From Panopea generosa (Eukaryota; Mollusca; Bivalvia; Adapedonta; Hiatellidae): a stretch of DNA of 64,000 nucleotides. The stretch is from assembly GCA_029582155.1 (NCBI GenBank), contig CM055897.1, positions 10,406,482 to 10,470,481 of the forward strand, written 5' to 3'. A program made the position numbers and the translations under genes. The notes under the pieces were generated by a model. The model made no database searches. It had not been told where the DNA came from and saw nothing but the letters and a program-made list of their open reading frames with translations. Positions within the stretch are counted from its first letter, which is position 1. Each line of letters opens with the position of its first letter. Positions 26,301 to 35,774 of the stretch are shown piece after piece.

Positions 26301-29300
26301 ACATGACGATGTGCCGCACATAAGACCCAGACCCATACCTCAAAGGTCAAGGTCACACTTTCAATGTGTTTGATATTTTGTGTCTGGTATTTAACTTTGT
26401 CTTTAACTTGGCTCAATTGATCAAGATGACATGATGATGTGCCGCACATAAGACCCAGTCCCATACCTCAAAGGCCAAGGTCACACTTTGAGTTTGTTCG
26501 ACAACACTTTGAGTCTGTTTTAGATTTCAAGTCCAGTCTATAACTTTATCATACATGGATGTATTTCAATAACACTTGGCTCATTTTATCAATTGATTAA
26601 CATGGCATGACGAAGTGTCGCATTAAGACCTAAAACCTTACCTCAGATGTCAAAATCACACTTAGATTTTGTTTGATATTTCATTTCAGGTCTGTAACTT
26701 TGTTTTACTTGGAGGGATTTTAAAATAGCTTGATATAAGTAATCAACGTGTTATGATGGTGTGTTACCTGTATTTACCTGTAGAAATACCCAGGCCTTTA
26801 CATTAGATATCATGGTCATGATCACATTTTAATGTAAAAAAACATGAAATTGTTTGTCTAGTCTGAAACATTAGCCCATGACTCTTGATATTCATGGATA
26901 CATCGCTACATATTCTAAAATATCTCGTTATTTTCACAGACCATTTGGAGGGCATGCGACACTTACCAGTGACATTTCTTGTTTTTTTATGATTATGTAA
27001 TGCTATGCTACTGTGAAAGTGATGAACGTGCAATTGTGTGATAATGCATATACAAGTGTGTGATAATGAATATACAAGTGTGTGATAATGCATATACAAG
27101 TGTGTGATAATGCATATACAAGTGTGTGATAATGAATATACAAGTGTGTGATAATGCATATACAAGTGTGTGATAATGCATATACAAGTGTGTGATAATG
27201 CATATACAAGTGTGTGATAATGAATATACAATAAAAGCTGGTTGACAGTCTTTTTTGAGGTTTTTAACATGTGTAACTGCATACAAATTATGTTTATTTA
27301 GGTTAAATATAAAAAACTCTATTTCAGGATGATGATGCTGTGTCATTTGCATGAAACTGAATGGCAGCAAGTTGAAGGACGTGAAATACGAGTGAACAGC
27401 TGCTTAGCAAATACTGGTACAAAAAAGACAAAACCAGCAAAGGTGGAAAAATATCCTTTTGTATGAAATAACAATTTTGTTTTGAAATTGATAGTGTAGA
27501 AAGAGAAATATCGGGTTATGTTTTATATATTGAGGATTTTATAAGAAAAACTTTCCTCTGACTAAATATGCCAATGAAATAAACTTGGCATGTAAATCAA
27601 ATAAGCTTATAACATCAACATGACTTCCGCTACAGTGATATTACAATAGGTTGTGATGAAATATGGTTCCCGTTTCTATTATTGTGATTCAGTTAACTGC
27701 AACAGACGCTGGAGTACAAAGTAGACATAACTTTTTCTGTTTCATTAACCAGTGTAAACATGGATACAACAATTTATTTGCTGGTATACACGTCGGGTGC
27801 TGGAAAAATGATAAATAATATATGTTACTGTCAGTATACACTGGGTACATTAATAAAATAGATATCTCAGACCTTTTATAAATAATGGAAATAAACTTGT
27901 CAAACTTGATATAAAGAGGTAAACTTCATTTATTGGGCATTCATGAGATATGAACTTGTATGCCACAAGCAAAGTTTACATGAACCCGGACGTGGTTCAC
28001 TTACTTTCCACTTGGGTATATGTCATATGACTGGTAGTTCATATCTCGTGACTGTTCAACAAATGATAGTGATTTATGTATTAAATATGATATTTTAGGT
28101 AGTGATTATAATCTTCATTATCATGGTGATACATTCGTACATGTAGTATAAAGGTTGATTTGATGCAAACGAATAAAATTTAATTTCAGTATTAATACTA
28201 ATTTATTTTAACGTAATAACAAAAAAGTCAAAGCTCATATGAACTGTTCTTGAGTCCACATCTGTTGTTAGAACCATGCTGACTGTTTTAGAGGTATCAG
28301 GTCGAGCTGGGGATCGAACCTGCAGTCTCTGGTGTCAACAGTCAGCCCCATTCACTACACTACCACCCCACTTAAGATTTCAGCAATTGTGTGTCCCTTT
28401 AACATCATCAACATGTTAACTAGATATGCTATATCCACATAAAAGTAATCCTTATTATTATAATAAATTACAAGCATTTCTGGTGTTTTCTGAGATCATT
28501 AATTTCCTTGACCATCATTACTCTGATAAAACAGGAAAATCCACAAAATTTAGACCAAGCAATGTTGCAAAGAGTCCATTCCAAGGTGAGATTGCAAAGA
28601 AGGACAAGAAGAAACCAAAAGCAAATAAAAAATCGACTCCCAATTTAATGCATGATAAGAAAGATAAAAGCAAACCGAATGACAACACAGAGAAGCAGAC
28701 AAAGGATCCGAAACCAGTTTCTAGTAAAACAAAGAAAATCGTGAATGTTGGTGACGGGAATAAGTTTGAGAAGAAGGATGTAAATTTAAAAGGAGACAGT
28801 ATTAAAGGAAAACCAAATGGTAGTTTTCAGAAAAAAAACAGACAGTAGTGGCAAGTTTTCTAACAATAAAAGTTTTGACAAGAGCAACTCAGGCTTTCAG
28901 AACAGAACGTTTGATAAGAAACCAGGTTCACCGAACAAAAGCTTCGGCAATAAGGCTGGTGGTTTTGCAAAGAAACCAGGCTTTCAAAATAAGACTTTTG
29001 AAAAGGGCAGCTCTGGGTTTGGTGGAAAACCTGGCTTTCAAAACAGGAGTTTTGACAAGGGCAGCTCTGGTTTGGTGGAAAACCTGGCTTTCAAAACAGG
29101 AGTTTTGACAAGGGCAGCTCTGGGTTTGGTGGAAAACCTGGCTTTCAAAACAGGAGTTTTGACAAAAGCAGTTTTGTAAGTAAACCAGGCTTTCAAAATA
29201 AGAGTTTTGACAAAGGCAGCTCTGGGTTTGGTGGAAAACCTGGCTTTCAAAACAGGAGTTTTCGACAAAAGTAATTTTGGGAGTAAACCAGGATTTCAGA

Positions 29301-29395
29301 ATAAAAGTTTTGGTGGAAGACCTTCATCAGCAAGTAAACCTCCACCTTCAATATCCATTGGCTCTAAATCAGGAAAACATACTAAATTTGATTGA
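14322..29395 (+). CDS. RBM34: RNA-binding protein 34, two-RRM nucleolar protein
   Basis: The family (yeast Nop12-like) acts in the nucleolus in large-subunit rRNA maturation. Exons: 14322-14552, 15170-15504, 16737-16956, 17360-17419, 19723-19766, 20820-20903, 22211-22271, 23896-23938, 24263-24381, about 27328-27442 (or 27460), and about 28535-29395. The first nine have GT-AG borders and agreeing phases. The N-terminus is lysine-rich. RRM1 begins TVFVGNLPLE (about residue 251) and continues LFKEYGEIEAIRYR and CVAYIRFKE. RRM2 begins SVFVGNLPFD (about 351) and ends KGFGYVAFQ (391-399), closely following vertebrate RBM34. The tail is basic, then repetitive (GFQN/SFDK). ATG 14322 follows an in-frame TAG that also fits a 3' splice site (CTTTTTAG), so a 5'UTR exon is possible. 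Exons 10 and 11 carry about five single-base frame breaks. The exon 10/11 junction is uncertain. Confidence 0.88.
15551..16435. mobile_element. 'CAGTCAAACCTGT' MITE, split by another element
   Basis: The left piece (TACAGTCAAGCCTGTTTAGG) and the right piece (AGCCACCTCTATTGACC ... TTTAATACAGGTTG) belong to the short terminal-inverted-repeat family also seen at 21856-22038 and 47324-47508. The copy is interrupted at AGCCACCT by the foldback element 15578-16240. Confidence 0.6.
15578..16240. mobile_element. CpG-rich foldback element with 8-bp target duplications
   Basis: A 663-bp element in RBM34 intron 2. It starts ACGGAATCCGGTTAGTGCCA and ends with the inverse, and the inverted match continues for about 50 bases. 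It is flanked by identical AGCCACCT at 15570-15577 and 16241-16248; an 8-bp duplication is typical of hAT-type transposition. The inside consists of clustered CGACACACGA / TCGTGTGTCG motifs in both orientations and three CAAGGGCGACGCACGA modules. It is CpG-dense in an AT-rich setting. No transposase is encoded; open frames on both strands are palindrome echoes. Confidence 0.85.
17205..17237. repeat. (TC)n microsatellite
   Basis: A short pyrimidine dinucleotide run in RBM34 intron 3, inside a longer CT-rich stretch that reaches the exon 4 acceptor at 17359. Confidence 0.8.
17445..18791 (+). mobile_element. mariner-type DNA transposon, inactive
   Basis: A 1347-bp element in RBM34 intron 4. The terminal inverted repeats begin CGAGGGGC and continue TTTCAAAAGTAATGCAACT at both ends, with one extra base on the right. 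TA dinucleotides flank it at 17443-17444 and 18792-18793, as for the Tc1/mariner target duplication. It carries a decayed transposase (see 17635-18545). Confidence 0.92.
17635..18545 (+). pseudogene. Broken mariner transposase
   Basis: Helix-turn-helix DNA-binding residues are in one frame (SYATVTRWLKKFKSD; LTFHQIASIVGISAASVFRI at 17925-17985). The catalytic triad is recognisable in pieces: GDETWVHFFEP (about 18132), HDNAPAH (about 18418) and the region near 18500-18535 with SPDLASCDY. Spacing between the last two aspartates is 34 residues, the mariner D34D signature. At least three stops or frame changes, including near 17672 and 18057, make it non-functional. Confidence 0.85.
18836..18968. 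repeat. Dispersed repeat, related to 20038-20195
   Basis: Both copies share CTACTCATTCTCT, a cytosine-poor middle, then CATGGCGAG followed by GAACAAGTAGAATT or GGACAACTGGAATT. The second copy runs directly into a SINE at 20201. Confidence 0.5.
19450..19640 (+). repeat. SINE family A
   Basis: The tRNA-like head contains GTGAATAGAGTGTTGGATGC and a good B box, GTGTTCGATTCCC. The body, CACTCAGTACTGGTTTTACC followed by CAGGAAGAGACTCC, matches the other family A copies. It lies in RBM34 intron 4. Confidence 0.78.
20038..20195. repeat. Dispersed repeat copy next to a SINE
   Basis: See 18836-18968 for the shared motifs. This copy abuts SINE family B. Confidence 0.5.
20201..20443 (+). repeat. SINE family B
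   Basis: The tRNA-like head GGTTAGCTTGGTCGGTAGTG resembles an A box. The body has GATGATTGATATATGACATT and the tail TAACTGATCGTCTGTTAGC. Full relatives lie at 23564-23823 (+) and, interrupted, 31410-30830 (-). Confidence 0.7.
21856..22038. mobile_element. 'CAGTCAAACCTGT' MITE
   Basis: Terminal inverted repeats ACAGTCAAACCTGT and ACAGGTTTGACTGT bound about 180 bp in RBM34 intron 6. Subterminal GTGGCTGCTTGATAGAGGTG is a hallmark shared with the copies at 15551 and 47324. Confidence 0.72.
22405..22750. repeat. 38/39-bp minisatellite, about 9 copies
   Basis: Units of TGTGCTGTGTCCTTCCTTGT followed by ACAAGCCCAACC(A)GAGTCA lie in RBM34 intron 7. Unit lengths of 38 and 39 alternate through one optional base, so every frame stays open for a while; those frames are not genes. 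Confidence 0.9.
22771..23225. mobile_element. Foldback element with long inverted arms
   Basis: The left arm (22771-22868) and right arm (about 23106-23225) are inverted copies over roughly 95 bases. They share GTAGATCTGACGACCA and GTCACCTCAGATTGACCTTT, with a spacer of about 240 bases. It immediately follows the minisatellite in RBM34 intron 7. No target duplication is clear. Confidence 0.7.
23298..23466. mobile_element. Short palindromic MITE-like element
   Basis: Starts GGGTGAATTTCAGAGC and ends GCTCTGAAATTCACCC, with arms extending through AAACTATTGTAAGC and GCTTATAATAGTTT. A related arm occurs at 174-230. Confidence 0.7.
23564..23823 (+). repeat. SINE family B, most complete copy
   Basis: The head GATTAGCTCAGTCTGACTAT (A box) and the B box AAGATCGAATCCCC indicate tRNA origin. 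The body carries GATGATTGATATATAACATT and GAGATGGGGTGTGCTCGAG. The tail carries CTGACTGTCTGTTAGCCC. It lies in RBM34 intron 7. Confidence 0.8.
24690..25410. repeat. Imperfect ~22-25-bp tandem array
   Basis: About 700 bases of AT-rich units of the form GTGTCTTAATGAATATGCAATA with many single-base and length variants, in RBM34 intron 9. Confidence 0.75.
25520..26980 (+). repeat. Internally repetitive 'GGTCAAGGTCACA' element
   Basis: Begins near a CCCCC / GGGGTGGCATATAG boundary. It contains about seven diverged modules of roughly 170 bases, each with CTGTAACTTTGTC, a GGCTCAATTGATCA-like stretch, ACATGACGA and TCAAAGGTCAAGGTCACA. It ends GACCATTTGGAGGGCATGCG. Similar repeats are common in bivalve genomes (general knowledge). 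A reverse copy sits at 32600-33375. The RBM34 exon 9-10 intron hosts this one. Confidence 0.7.
27034..27232. repeat. 20-bp minisatellite, about 10 copies
   Basis: Near-perfect units of GTGTGATAATGCATATACAA, some with GAATATACAA, close to RBM34 exon 10. Minus-strand reading frames through it are repeat echoes. Confidence 0.92.
27328..27460 (+). pseudogene. RBM34: RBM34 exon 10 with frame breaks
   Basis: A good acceptor (CTATTTCAG) leads into DDAVSFA, the expected end of RRM2. The frame then meets TGA at 27352-27354. The remaining conserved residues lie in two other frames: KLNGSKLK, then REIRVNSC. Two single-base changes, near 27350 and 27377, would explain this. I cannot tell genuine decay from consensus error. 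The donor may be AAG|GTGGAA at 27442 or TTT|GTATGA at 27460. Confidence 0.65.
28215..28372 (-). repeat. SINE family A, minus orientation
   Basis: Contains CTTGAGTCCACATCTG, AGAACCATGCTGACTG, and GAGCTGGGGATCGAACCTGC (reversed B box), ending CACTACACTACC. It lies just upstream of RBM34 exon 11. Confidence 0.72.
28869..29335 (+). repeat. RBM34: 54-bp coding repeat in RBM34 tail
   Basis: Tandem units of about 54 bases encode GFQNKSFDK and SSGFGGKP style peptides. The best-conserved copies begin near 29017, 29071, 29125 and 29221 and share GGAAAACCTGGCTTTCAAAA. The frame changes at the A8 run 28831-28838, near 29070 and near 29263. Vertebrate RBM34 has a basic tail without these repeats, so this is a lineage-specific extension. 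Confidence 0.75.
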
Positions 29396-30044
29396 AATAA
29401 TGTTAAATGCATCTGCATAGATTAGTTTGGTGTAAGCTTGATGTTTTCTTTGATACAACCAATGCTGCAGATAAGCATTATTTGAAGGTATTTCTGAATA
29501 AACCATTAATACAGTTTAAAAAAAACACCAACACGTAAAAAACCGTTTTTTTTTAATAAACCATTGAAATTTGCAGTGTTAAAGTGGTTAATTGGTTTTT
29601 ACTCATAAAATTTTCAACATAAAACATCGCATACAAATTAAACGAGTAATCACTGGATACATATTTATCTTCTCCTTACAGAAGGCAGGACCTGTATTTT
29701 CTATAAATGGCATCCCTTTTTGCTGCAATCCTAGCAGTTAAGTAACATGTACACGTTACATGTTTGGGTTGTCTAAGTGGTGGGTAGTGTTGAGGCTCCA
29801 TTGTGACAAAGATAGTTAATAAAGGAAAAACAAGGATATTTATTTTGTATTAAATTGTTTCTAAAACAACATTAAATGCAGCTGATCACTAACTGAGTTG
29901 TAGCATCTTCAGTTTGAAGGTTTAACTTGTGTAAATAAAGGAGGAAATTACTTTTGATGATGATTTTATATATTACATGCATTAAAAAGAATTTGTCCTG
30001 GACTTCATTCGAAAAAAAAAATGATTTAGTTTATACCATTTTAT
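29396..30044 (+). other. RBM34 3' flank
   Basis: Candidate polyadenylation signals AATAAA occur near 29497 and 29934. No other gene is seen. Confidence 0.4.
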
Positions 30045-30185
30045 TTTAGAAAGCTCACAGCATATATGAACCACTCTCGAGTCTGCTTCCTAGATAAAAA
30101 TGAACTGAGTATTGTTTTTCAGAGAGTCGTTGGGTCTCGCTTGGGATCAAACCCGCAACCTCTTGTTGATGTCGCAATGGCATTT
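30045..30185 (-). repeat. SINE family A, minus orientation, diverged
   Basis: CACTCTCGAGTCTGCTTCC, then GATCAAACCCGCAACCTCT, matches other minus copies. Confidence 0.65.
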
Positions 30186-30524
30186 GGTTGTAATATTGCT
30201 AAAGCCATTATGATAAACAACTTTTCGACTCCCTGTTTTGCCGAAGAGGTTTATCAGAAAGAGATAACCATTTATTTGTAACAAAAACCATTCATAATTA
30301 TTAAAGATAATGAACATTATATTTATTGTTTTGTTTATGTACTTTCCACCTGGTCAAATGAACATATAATATAATTATCATCTTGAAGAGTAAGACGGAC
30401 TTGAGTAGTAACTAAAAATAACTGTTTTGGAAGTTTAATGAGCCTTTAATATTGTTTGTAGCAGTATAATTATAAAATACAAGTCAACATCGATATTTGT
30501 CAGTGTTGGTCAAATTCTACTGGA

Positions 30525-30760
30525 GTTGTGGCCCCTTTTCCACTTTATTATTCCTCTGTATTCTGATTGCCCTGTATCTGACGTCCATCTGTTAACTTGT
30601 AGTTACATAACCATAATATCTCCAAACTGAAAGTTCTCGAACTGGCCACTTCAGATAATTTATGTCATGCCCCTTGAAACAAAAAATTGCACTATTTGAT
30701 CTTGTGTGCTCTCTAGTACTCGCATTTTTCATTTGATCCCCACCGAAATAAATCTATATC
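30525..30760. repeat. Dispersed repeat family C
   Basis: AATTGCACTATTTGATCTTG and TCATTTGATCCCCACC recur, diverged, at 31660-31990 in the same orientation and at 50130-50960 in the opposite one (CAAGATCAAATAGTGCAATT). Confidence 0.6.
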
Positions 30761-30829
30761 TGTATATACTGCACATCAATATTTTGAAAATGTGGCCATG
30801 CAAGACATTTTAAAATTATTGATTGTTTA

Positions 30830-31410
30830 TTTAGCGTGATTTTATGCCACTGACATCATCGGATACCCTCGTGTAATCCATTCTGATACTATCCATTTAT
30901 CACCCGTGGGGGATATAACACTAGGTTTGCGTTGTTTCTACAAAGTCAACACGCAGCAGTATGATTGGTTCCTTCACAATTTCATGAAGGGAACGCTATC
31001 CAATCACAACGCTATTTTTAAGCAAATGCCGTTTTGATAAGGCATTTACATTAGCTGTTTTTTGTTAAAATAAAACAACGCAGAGCTAGCATAATTTCCC
31101 ATGGGTGATGTATGGACAGTATCTGAAATGACACCCTTTGGTATCCGACGATGTGCCACTGAGGGTTAACAGACGATCAGTTAACCTAACCATTGTTTCC
31201 TGGGATCCAAAAAGGTAAATCAGTATTTGAGCACACCCCATCTTTGTAAGTAACTGATAACTTTTCCACTTAATTAAGTGGTGAGACAAATGATAATGAG
31301 GTCCAATGTCGTATATCAGTCATCATGGAGACGGTTGTAGGGTGAGGATCGAACTCGCAACCCATGGATTGATAGTCCAATGCATTGACTGAGCTAATCG
31401 GGCCTGGCAT
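30830..31410 (-). repeat. SINE family B, minus, split by a DNA element
   Basis: The tail piece (TTTAGCGTGATTTTATGCCA at about 30829-30850) and the rest (31154-31410, with GGTTAACAGACGATCAGTTA and the reversed head TGACTGAGCTAATC) make one SINE read on the minus strand. The 300-bp element 30854-31153 separates them. Confidence 0.75.
30854..31153. mobile_element. MITE with 9-bp target duplication (MULE-like)
   Basis: Terminal inverted repeats CATCATCGGATACC and GGTATCCGACGATG, with weaker subterminal pairing (TATCCATTTATCACCC against GGGTGATGTATGGA). The flanks are identical TGCCACTGA at 30845-30853 and 31154-31162. A 9-bp duplication is usual for Mutator-like elements. It has no coding capacity. 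Confidence 0.85.
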
Positions 31411-31659
31411 TTTAAAACGACTGTCAGATTTGATATGTAAAACTGAGTTTGATTGGCCAGAAAAAATTGCCACTAGACTGGTATGGTAACTAGATGAAAA
31501 CTATTGAGAACCTATATGCCAGCACCTGCTGAATTACAGCAAGAGATGAAGGAAGCTAATTCCAATACCCTTTAATGACAGGTGACATTTGTACATGTTT
31601 GTTTGTTTTTAAATATACCTACCTACTGGTAAATTAGATTTTGAGCCAATTTTAGTCAA

Positions 31660-31990
31660 GACTGGCCTTGATTTATATTAGTGGATGAAATTATATGTTG
31701 ATTGAATTTCATTTGATCTCCACAAAACATACATAGTAGTTGCAGAGGTTAAATATCTGGAACAAGTTATTGAACTGGCTATATTAATTAATATCAGAGT
31801 TGCAGCCCTTGAATCATGAAAAATTGCATTAATTGATGTAGCGTGCACTAAAGTATCTGCAGTCTTCATTTGATCTTTACCAAACTTCAAAAGTAATTTT
31901 ATATCAATACCATCTTAGAAAAGTTGTTCAACTGGCCAATTTGGATAAATTTTGTCGGATTTGAGGCCCTCGAGTCCTGTGCACTTGAAG
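31660..31990. repeat. Dispersed repeat family C
   Basis: AAAATTGCATTAATTGATGT and TCATTTGATCTTTACC match the 30525 copy with divergence. Confidence 0.55.
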
Positions 31991-32599
31991 AATTTGAGAT
32001 AAAACTCATTTACATTTCCAACAAATGGCATCCAGTGTAACAGGAGCAGTAAGATGTCGAAAAGAACCACTACACTCCAGTAAGTTGCTGACAAACTTTC
32101 TCACAACTAGAAATGTGTCCATAGGACACAGATGCCTTTGCATAAATTTACCAAAAATTATGTCTAAAAGGGACCATAACATATGTTGACAAATATCAAA
32201 CATGAACGCTTTATACCACTCCCCATTCTCTGAATGTCAGGGGCAAGTAAAAATTAAACTGGACTCTTAACCCATGACTTCAGTGGAGAGGTCGTCTTGA
32301 GATGTGTCCAAACAGCCTTGGAGGACCTTTAACCATTTACTTCAAAGATACGCGTTTTACGGTACCAATCAAAGAAGGCCTTTGAAAACATTACAGCAAT
32401 CTGAACTCTTCCTGCACTTTTTTCCACTCTGTCAGTTAATATAAACATAATTCACACATTGCTGATATGTCGTGAATTAATGCTTTCAATATTAGGTGTC
32501 CAAAGGCATCTATAGGAAGTAAAGGGTTAAGTTGTTTAAGTTCTATATTAAATATGTTTTAAAATTGTATAAACAGCAAATATTAAGATTCAGAATGAA

Positions 32600-33375
32600 A
32601 AAGAAATGTCACTGGTAAGTGTCACATGCCCCCCAAATGGTCTGTGAAAATAATGATATATTTTATAATAGGTAGGATTTAAATGTATCCATGAATATCG
32701 AGTGTAATTGACTGATGTTTCAGACTAAATATGCAATTTCATCGTTTTTACATTAAATTGTGACCTTGACATTTGTGTAACCTTGACCTTGACCTTGACA
32801 TGATGTAATGGTCTAGGTACATGTATTTCTATAGGTAAATGCAGGTGACACATCATCATGACAAGTTGATCACTTGTGTCAAGCTATTTTAAAATCATGT
32901 GACCTATAAGGAAAGATTCTGGGTCTAACATGAAATCCATCCATGTAAGAAAAAGTTAGGAATTGGACACAAAATCTCGCACAGATTCAAAGTGTTGTCA
33001 AACTCGAACTGTGATCTTGACCTTTCAGGTACGGGTGTGAGTCTTACGCGTGACATCGTCATGTGATGCTGGTGGATTGAGCTAAGTATTTTTGAAATTG
33101 AACCACAGGTGACAAACTTACAGACCGGACACTGAAAGTGCATCAAAGTTGAATTGTGACCTTGACCTTTGAAGTATGAGTCTGGGTGTTGTTAAAGTGT
33201 GACCTTAACATTTGAAATGGGAGTCTGGGTGATGACACTTCATCATGTTATGTTGATCATTTGTAGCAAGTATTTATAAAATCCATTTATGCATAACAAA
33301 GTTACAGGCCAAACACAAAATATCTGATGGAAGGATGGATGGCCGGACACTGCAATTATTACATGCCACCCCCCC
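32600..33375 (-). repeat. 'GGTCAAGGTCACA' element, inverted copy
   Basis: A reverse-complement relative of 25520-26980. It opens with GCCCCCCAAATGGTCTGTGA, carries TGACCTTGACCTTTGAA modules and closes with TTACATGCCACCCCCC. It has fewer internal modules than the plus copy. Confidence 0.7.
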
Positions 33376-35774
33376 AAAAAAATGTTTTTTTAGGGAATGG
33401 GGCTTAAAAATAGGTCTGCAAGATACAATAACCACAAAAGATGGAAAAAATAAGTGAAACAGGCTAGTACATATCTGCTCCTTCAAGCCTGTTTAGATTG
33501 AAAATGACAAATAATGTAAGTAAAATAAGTGAACCTTTCCATAATGATTACCCTATAAACATTTCTGAAACGTCGAATCAACATCGCGGTATTTAGTCCA
33601 CAGGTTCAATAGTTCAAGTAGAAAATAGCAGTCAAAATGTATTCATTGTGCAATGGAACGCAGATGCGAACAATTTTCGTCCATGCTATTCTGTTGCTAA
33701 AAGAGTACCAAATCCCTACATTTCAGCCTTTGCATTGGGCCAGGGTGCACTGTGCTATATTAAACAGCATTCTTGTGCAGACGTCAAAAATAAAAACTCG
33801 AAAAACATTCATACTTCATCAGTTTATTTTTTACACATAGGAAGAGCCAGACAAATGCATGAAAAATCATGAACTACTTTCACTGGAGTAGTTGGAAACA
33901 ATTAGGAAGTAGTTAAGTGTGCATATATAATAATCTACATTATTACTTTATCACAAGAAACTTTTTAGTCTAAACAACTACCATCTGAATGAAGAAAGAG
34001 TCACCAGACCTTCTGAGCGACTAAAAAAAGTACATGTATACAAAATGCATTACTCTTAGATAATTTGTGTCAATAGATACAACTATGTATTTACATTAAA
34101 TTGTGAAATATTTAATTTATGATATTGAGCAAGCTATTGTAAAATGAACATATTAATAATATTACTTAATTTAGCCAAATCATTTACAATAATTATAATG
34201 TTGCAATTATTAGCTTTGCCTATTTTTGTGTATTGATGTCATAGACTGTTTGATTTTTATTGAAATTCCATTATATTCTATACATGTATATACTGATAGT
34301 ACATTCCATCTTGTGTATTTTTTAATAAAACATCTATCTGTCAAAGTATGTCCTGGGTACATTTTTTAATCATCAATATCTGATGAATAAACAATGAATT
34401 TCCACTGGAAACAATTTCTTGCTCTCGGATGTAATGCATTTATTTTCAAAACAATTTTTCTTAATACACGTACGACGAAAGTGCAAGGGAAAGCAGGAGT
34501 TGTGTTTTTTTAAAAGTCTTTTAATAAGATCAAGGATACAGAAGGATAGAAAACTTGCCCTATCTGACTAAATGTTGATAAAATAGCACACAAAGGATTC
34601 ATAATTTGGCAATTTATAATTCACAGGCAATTGATTTCTTTTACATAAACTTTAAGCTGTATATAATCTTAGATGTTTAAACATGTTTTGATCATGCAAA
34701 GTGATCTTAAATTCGAGATTTTGAGATTTGAAGGAAAATTTCTCGTAATTTGCCATTATTTTAGCTGCAGTATACAAATTTTATAATCAAAAGTATTTCA
34801 ACAATTTTAAACACAGATTTCTAGGAATGGTACTGTTTTGATGAGAATTTAATTCTGCAATGTAATTTGATTTTTGTTCCTGAGATGAATGGAAGTTAAG
34901 ATAATTGAAAACAAGATACTGCGAGATTTCGCGTGAATATGCGAGCGTTCACATAATCTCAATCAGTTACCTTTCCTTCTCTATATAATTCCTTGGTAAG
35001 TGCGATATTAATGGCTACTGGTACTTGAAACTAACATTTATAGAGAAAATAGGAAAATCTTCTAAAATACAACAAATTTTCAGACCACCTGTTACTGTAA
35101 TTGCATTCCTCATTTATGCACCATTCAAAAATCACTTAGTTCATTTATTCATTTCTTGAAAGAACACAAAATCAGTAATTGTTATTCCAAACAGAGTTGC
35201 ACCCTGAATTCACCACTAGTAATTCAGCCTGTTTTAGTGTCCAGTTCTTTCCATACAGAGTTGCATCCAGAATTCACCACATGTAGTAATTTCGTCTATG
35301 ACAGTGTCCATTTTTTTCATATGGAGTTGTAATTTAAATTCACATCAAGTGATTCAGTCTATGAGAATGACTAGCCTTCCCACATGAAACTGCATTTTAA
35401 ATTCATCAAATCTAGTAATTCTGCCTAAGACAAAGTCTAGTTTGTTAATTTCTTTCCTTTTTCAAAAGATCACAATATCAAGCACCTGTTACATGTATTA
35501 GTCTAGGTCCTCCACAAGAAGTAAATTTCATTCCATTTACATTTACGACCAATCACAGAGCTGTACATGGTAATTAATTATGCCATAAACTTTAAAATGC
35601 ACTAAAGTTGCTGGTAAAATACAAAAATGTATTGAGCCTAAAATGAAAAAATGGAACTTCCTTAGTGAAGACAGACTTAATTAAATCTTGATGACCACCA
35701 TCTGATTGACTTATGTTGTATCATGTTGGCTAACAATGGAACTTTTTGTTGTATATGTCGGAGCATTCCTGTTA
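33376..35774. other. Intergenic and NRDE2 3' flank
   Basis: No gene is recognised. Four imperfect repeats of about 75 bases (GAGTTGCA ... TTCACCA ... GTAATT) lie at 35193-35445 and may be part of the NRDE2 3' UTR. A minus-strand AATAAA (TTTATT on plus) is present near 35144. Confidence 0.4.

Noticed and set aside
26803-27370. Minus-strand open frames rich in His/Thr repeats
   Set aside because: They come from the 20-bp minisatellite. The flanks have no coding features.
33637-33872. Small open frames 33637-33840 and 33648-33872
   Set aside because: Two overlapping short frames with no recognisable family, codon signal or splice context.
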